35,056 bases of DNA from Candidatus Acidiferrum typicum. Its GTDB lineage: Bacteria > Acidobacteriota > Terriglobia > Acidiferrales > UBA7541. The stretch spans positions 1 to 35,056 of the forward strand of contig DLMH01000190.1 in assembly GCA_002478115.1 (NCBI GenBank), given 5' to 3'. The notes under the pieces are model-generated. The model searched no databases and was not told where the DNA came from. It was given only the letters and a program-made list of their open reading frames with translations. The position numbers were made by a program, and so were the translations under genes. Each line of letters opens with the position of its first letter. Position 1 is the stretch's first letter. Of the stretch, positions 33,397 to 35,056 are shown piece after piece.

Positions 33397-34809
33397 ATGG
33401 CAGTCGATGTGGTCATGCCCCAGATGGGCGAGAGCATCTTTGAAGGGACCATCACCAAGTGGCTGAAGAAACCTGGCGACAAGGTCGAGCGGGACGAGCC
33501 GCTGTTTGAAATATCCACCGACAAGGTGGATGCCGAAATCCCCTCCCCCTCGGCGGGAGTGCTGAAAGAGATCAAAGTTCCCGAAGGGCAGACCGTGCCG
33601 ATCCAGACGATTGTGGCGGTGATCGATGGAGCGGGGTCGGCCGCGGCATCGGCTCCGGCACCCGTGCCAGCTCCTGCAGCGGCGGCACCAGCGGCGAAGC
33701 CCGTGCCGACAGCACTGGCACCTGTGCCTGCGACAGCAAAGCCCGCAGCACCTGCACCAGCTCCGGCGGCTGCACCGTCGGTTCCTGCTTCGCAAGCAAC
33801 GCCAGCGGCTTCGGCGGAACGCATTCATTCCTCGCCGTTGGTTCGCCGCATGGCGAAGGAACATGGCGTGGATCTTTCCACCCTCGAAGGCAGCGGGGCG
33901 GGCGGCCGCATCACCAAGCAGGATATCGAAGTGGCGATCGCGGCATCGTCCGGCGCGGCGCCGGCGAGCGCTCCGGCAGCGGCTCCAGCGGCTGCGGCAC
34001 GGCCCATACCTCCGCCGTCTCCGGCAGCCGTGGCGCACCCTGGGGCAGCGGCGGCACATGGCAACCAGTTCATTCCGGCGCTGCAAGTAGGAGTGCCGCG
34101 GGAACGCATTTATTTTGGGAATTACGAAGTGCACCCGCTGAGCGTAATGCGGCAGAAGATCGCCGAACACATGGTGGCGTCGAAGCACGTTTCCGCGCAC
34201 GTATATTCCGTCGACGAGATTGACATGAGCAAGATTGCGGCGATCCGCGCAAAGTCCAAGGAAGAGTTTGAGAAGCGCTACGAAACGAAGCTGACGTTCA
34301 TGCCGTTTTTTGTGAAGGCGGCGGTGGCGGGGCTGCGCGCCTATCCCATCGTGAACGCTTCGCTGGACGGCACCAACGTGGTGCTGCACAAGGAGATCAA
34401 CATCGGCATCGCCGTGGCGCTGGACTGGGGCCTGATCGTGCCGGTGGTGAAGAACGCGGACGAGAAGAACCTGCTGGGAATTCAACGCAACCTGAATGAT
34501 CTGGCCGAGCGCGCGCGCTCGAAGAAGCTGAAGCCCGAAGAGGTGCAGGAGGGAACTTTCTCCATCACGAATCCAGGCGTGTTCGGGGGGCTCTTCGGCC
34601 TGCCGGTGATCAGCCAGCCCAACGTGGGCATCCTGGGGCTGGGGGCGATCGAAAAGCGGCCGGTGGTGATCAATGATTCGATCGCCATACGCTCGATGTG
34701 CTACGTGACGCTGAGCTACGACCACCGCGTGGTGGACGGGGCTATCGCGCACCAGTTCCTGCACAAGGTGAAGGAAACGCTGGAAAATTGGGCAGAGCCG
34801 GTGGTGTAG
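33397..34809 (+). CDS. 2-oxo acid dehydrogenase E2, dihydrolipoamide acyltransferase
   Basis: The 470-residue protein starts behind AAGGAGAT. One lipoyl domain (about 1-77) carries the lipoylated K43 in STDKVDAEIPS. An Ala/Pro-rich flexible linker follows (about 78-142). Next is a peripheral subunit-binding domain (HSSPLVRRMAKEHG to KQDIE, about 143-180) and a second Ala/Pro linker. The catalytic domain (about 215-470) ends with SYDHRVVDG, holding H443 and D447. It passes acyl groups to CoA in a 2-oxo acid dehydrogenase complex. The lipoyl motif resembles 2-oxoglutarate-type E2, but branched-chain or pyruvate type cannot be excluded. E1 and E3 genes are not in the window. Confidence 0.95.
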   Translation: MAVDVVMPQMGESIFEGTITKWLKKPGDKVERDEPLFEISTDKVDAEIPSPSAGVLKEIKVPEGQTVPIQTIVAVIDGAGSAAASAPAPVPAPAAAAPAAKPVPTALAPVPATAKPAAPAPAPAAAPSVPASQATPAASAERIHSSPLVRRMAKEHGVDLSTLEGSGAGGRITKQDIEVAIAASSGAAPASAPAAAPAAAARPIPPPSPAAVAHPGAAAAHGNQFIPALQVGVPRERIYFGNYEVHPLSVMRQKIAEHMVASKHVSAHVYSVDEIDMSKIAAIRAKSKEEFEKRYETKLTFMPFFVKAAVAGLRAYPIVNASLDGTNVVLHKEINIGIAVALDWGLIVPVVKNADEKNLLGIQRNLNDLAERARSKKLKPEEVQEGTFSITNPGVFGGLFGLPVISQPNVGILGLGAIEKRPVVINDSIAIRSMCYVTLSYDHRVVDGAIAHQFLHKVKETLENWAEPVV

Positions 34810-34826
34810 TGGACAGTTTTAAGTAA
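34808..34826. repeat. 19-bp dispersed repeat, copy 2
   Basis: AGTGGACAGTTTTAAGTAA begins at the stop of the E2 gene and matches 18084-18102 in 18 of 19 bases. It is followed by a further TCAG unit (TCAGTTGTCAGTAA, 34827-34840). Confidence 0.55.
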
Positions 34827-35056
34827 TCAGTTGTCAGTAAAGAAGGAAAACCCTGTCACGAGCAGGTGGTTTTGCCCGGCTTGGCATTTACAGAGTTTTA
34901 CTGCTCCTTGCGAAATTCCGAAGTGAAGAAAATTGCTGCCTGCAAGCAACCGTGAGATAACCGGTGTGATCCTGCTCCGGGCCGCAGACCGATGATTCGG
35001 GAGCCAAATGTCCCCTTCTGACTGATAAATGATCAGTAGTGTCCGGTTGAGCATTT
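34827..35056. other. Intergenic end of the window
   Basis: No gene is supported. A small inverted repeat ACTGAT (35021-35026) with ATCAGT (35032-35037) lies before the final stretch TAGTGTCCGGTTGAGCATTT, which runs off the window. This may be the edge of another element. Confidence 0.35.

Noticed and set aside
34827..35054. 75-codon minus-strand frame at the window end
   Set aside because: It runs off the end, has no recognisable family, and overlaps repeat sequence.

Overview
The window reads as a chromosomal segment of a GC-rich soil-type bacterium, most likely an acidobacterium. That assignment is inference: it rests on the replication-origin gene set, the GyrA sequence [10 protein letters not shown], the many intergenic palindromic repeats, and recall of similar acidobacterial proteins. 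No rRNA or tRNA gene, CRISPR array or complete insertion sequence was found.

Layout. 1-5300 holds a secreted type I phosphodiesterase (minus strand), then a divergent operon of type III polyketide synthase, isoprenylcysteine-type methyltransferase and a secreted TPR-like protein, then one or two small unknown genes ended by a strong terminator. 5372-6955 holds a 2,4-dienoyl-CoA reductase-type SDR and a VapBC toxin-antitoxin pair with a clear promoter and operator. 7049-15201 is a translation block: thrS, infC, rpmI, rplT, pheS, a SAM methyltransferase, pheT. The gaps around rpmI, rplT and pheS are filled with palindromic repeats. 15353-16652 (minus) is zapA with an aldo/keto reductase. 16897-20185 holds a cupredoxin-like secreted protein, a repeat-rich 660-bp gap, a YmdB-type phosphodiesterase and a secreted beta-propeller-like protein. 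20186-31536 is the origin cluster: dnaA, a minus-strand SDR, dnaN, a low-GC two-gene cassette, gyrB, a small unknown gene and gyrA, with DnaA boxes in three separate gaps. 31561-34809 holds a small secreted protein, a secreted lactonase-fold propeller and a 2-oxo acid dehydrogenase E2.

How the genes work together. Most of the window is housekeeping: replication initiation, the sliding clamp, gyrase, two tRNA synthetases, IF-3, L35, L20 and ZapA. The accessory content is the polyketide operon, VapBC, and the cassette at 24660-25492. That cassette is a three-helix membrane protein whose stop overlaps the start of a 73-residue GYQ-repeat protein. It is compositionally foreign and sits between dnaN and gyrB, which makes it the best candidate here for an undescribed system, although its function cannot be read from sequence.

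Family names were assigned from recognised motifs and memory; no database search was run. Start codons are least certain for infC, dnaA, dnaN and the SAM methyltransferase.
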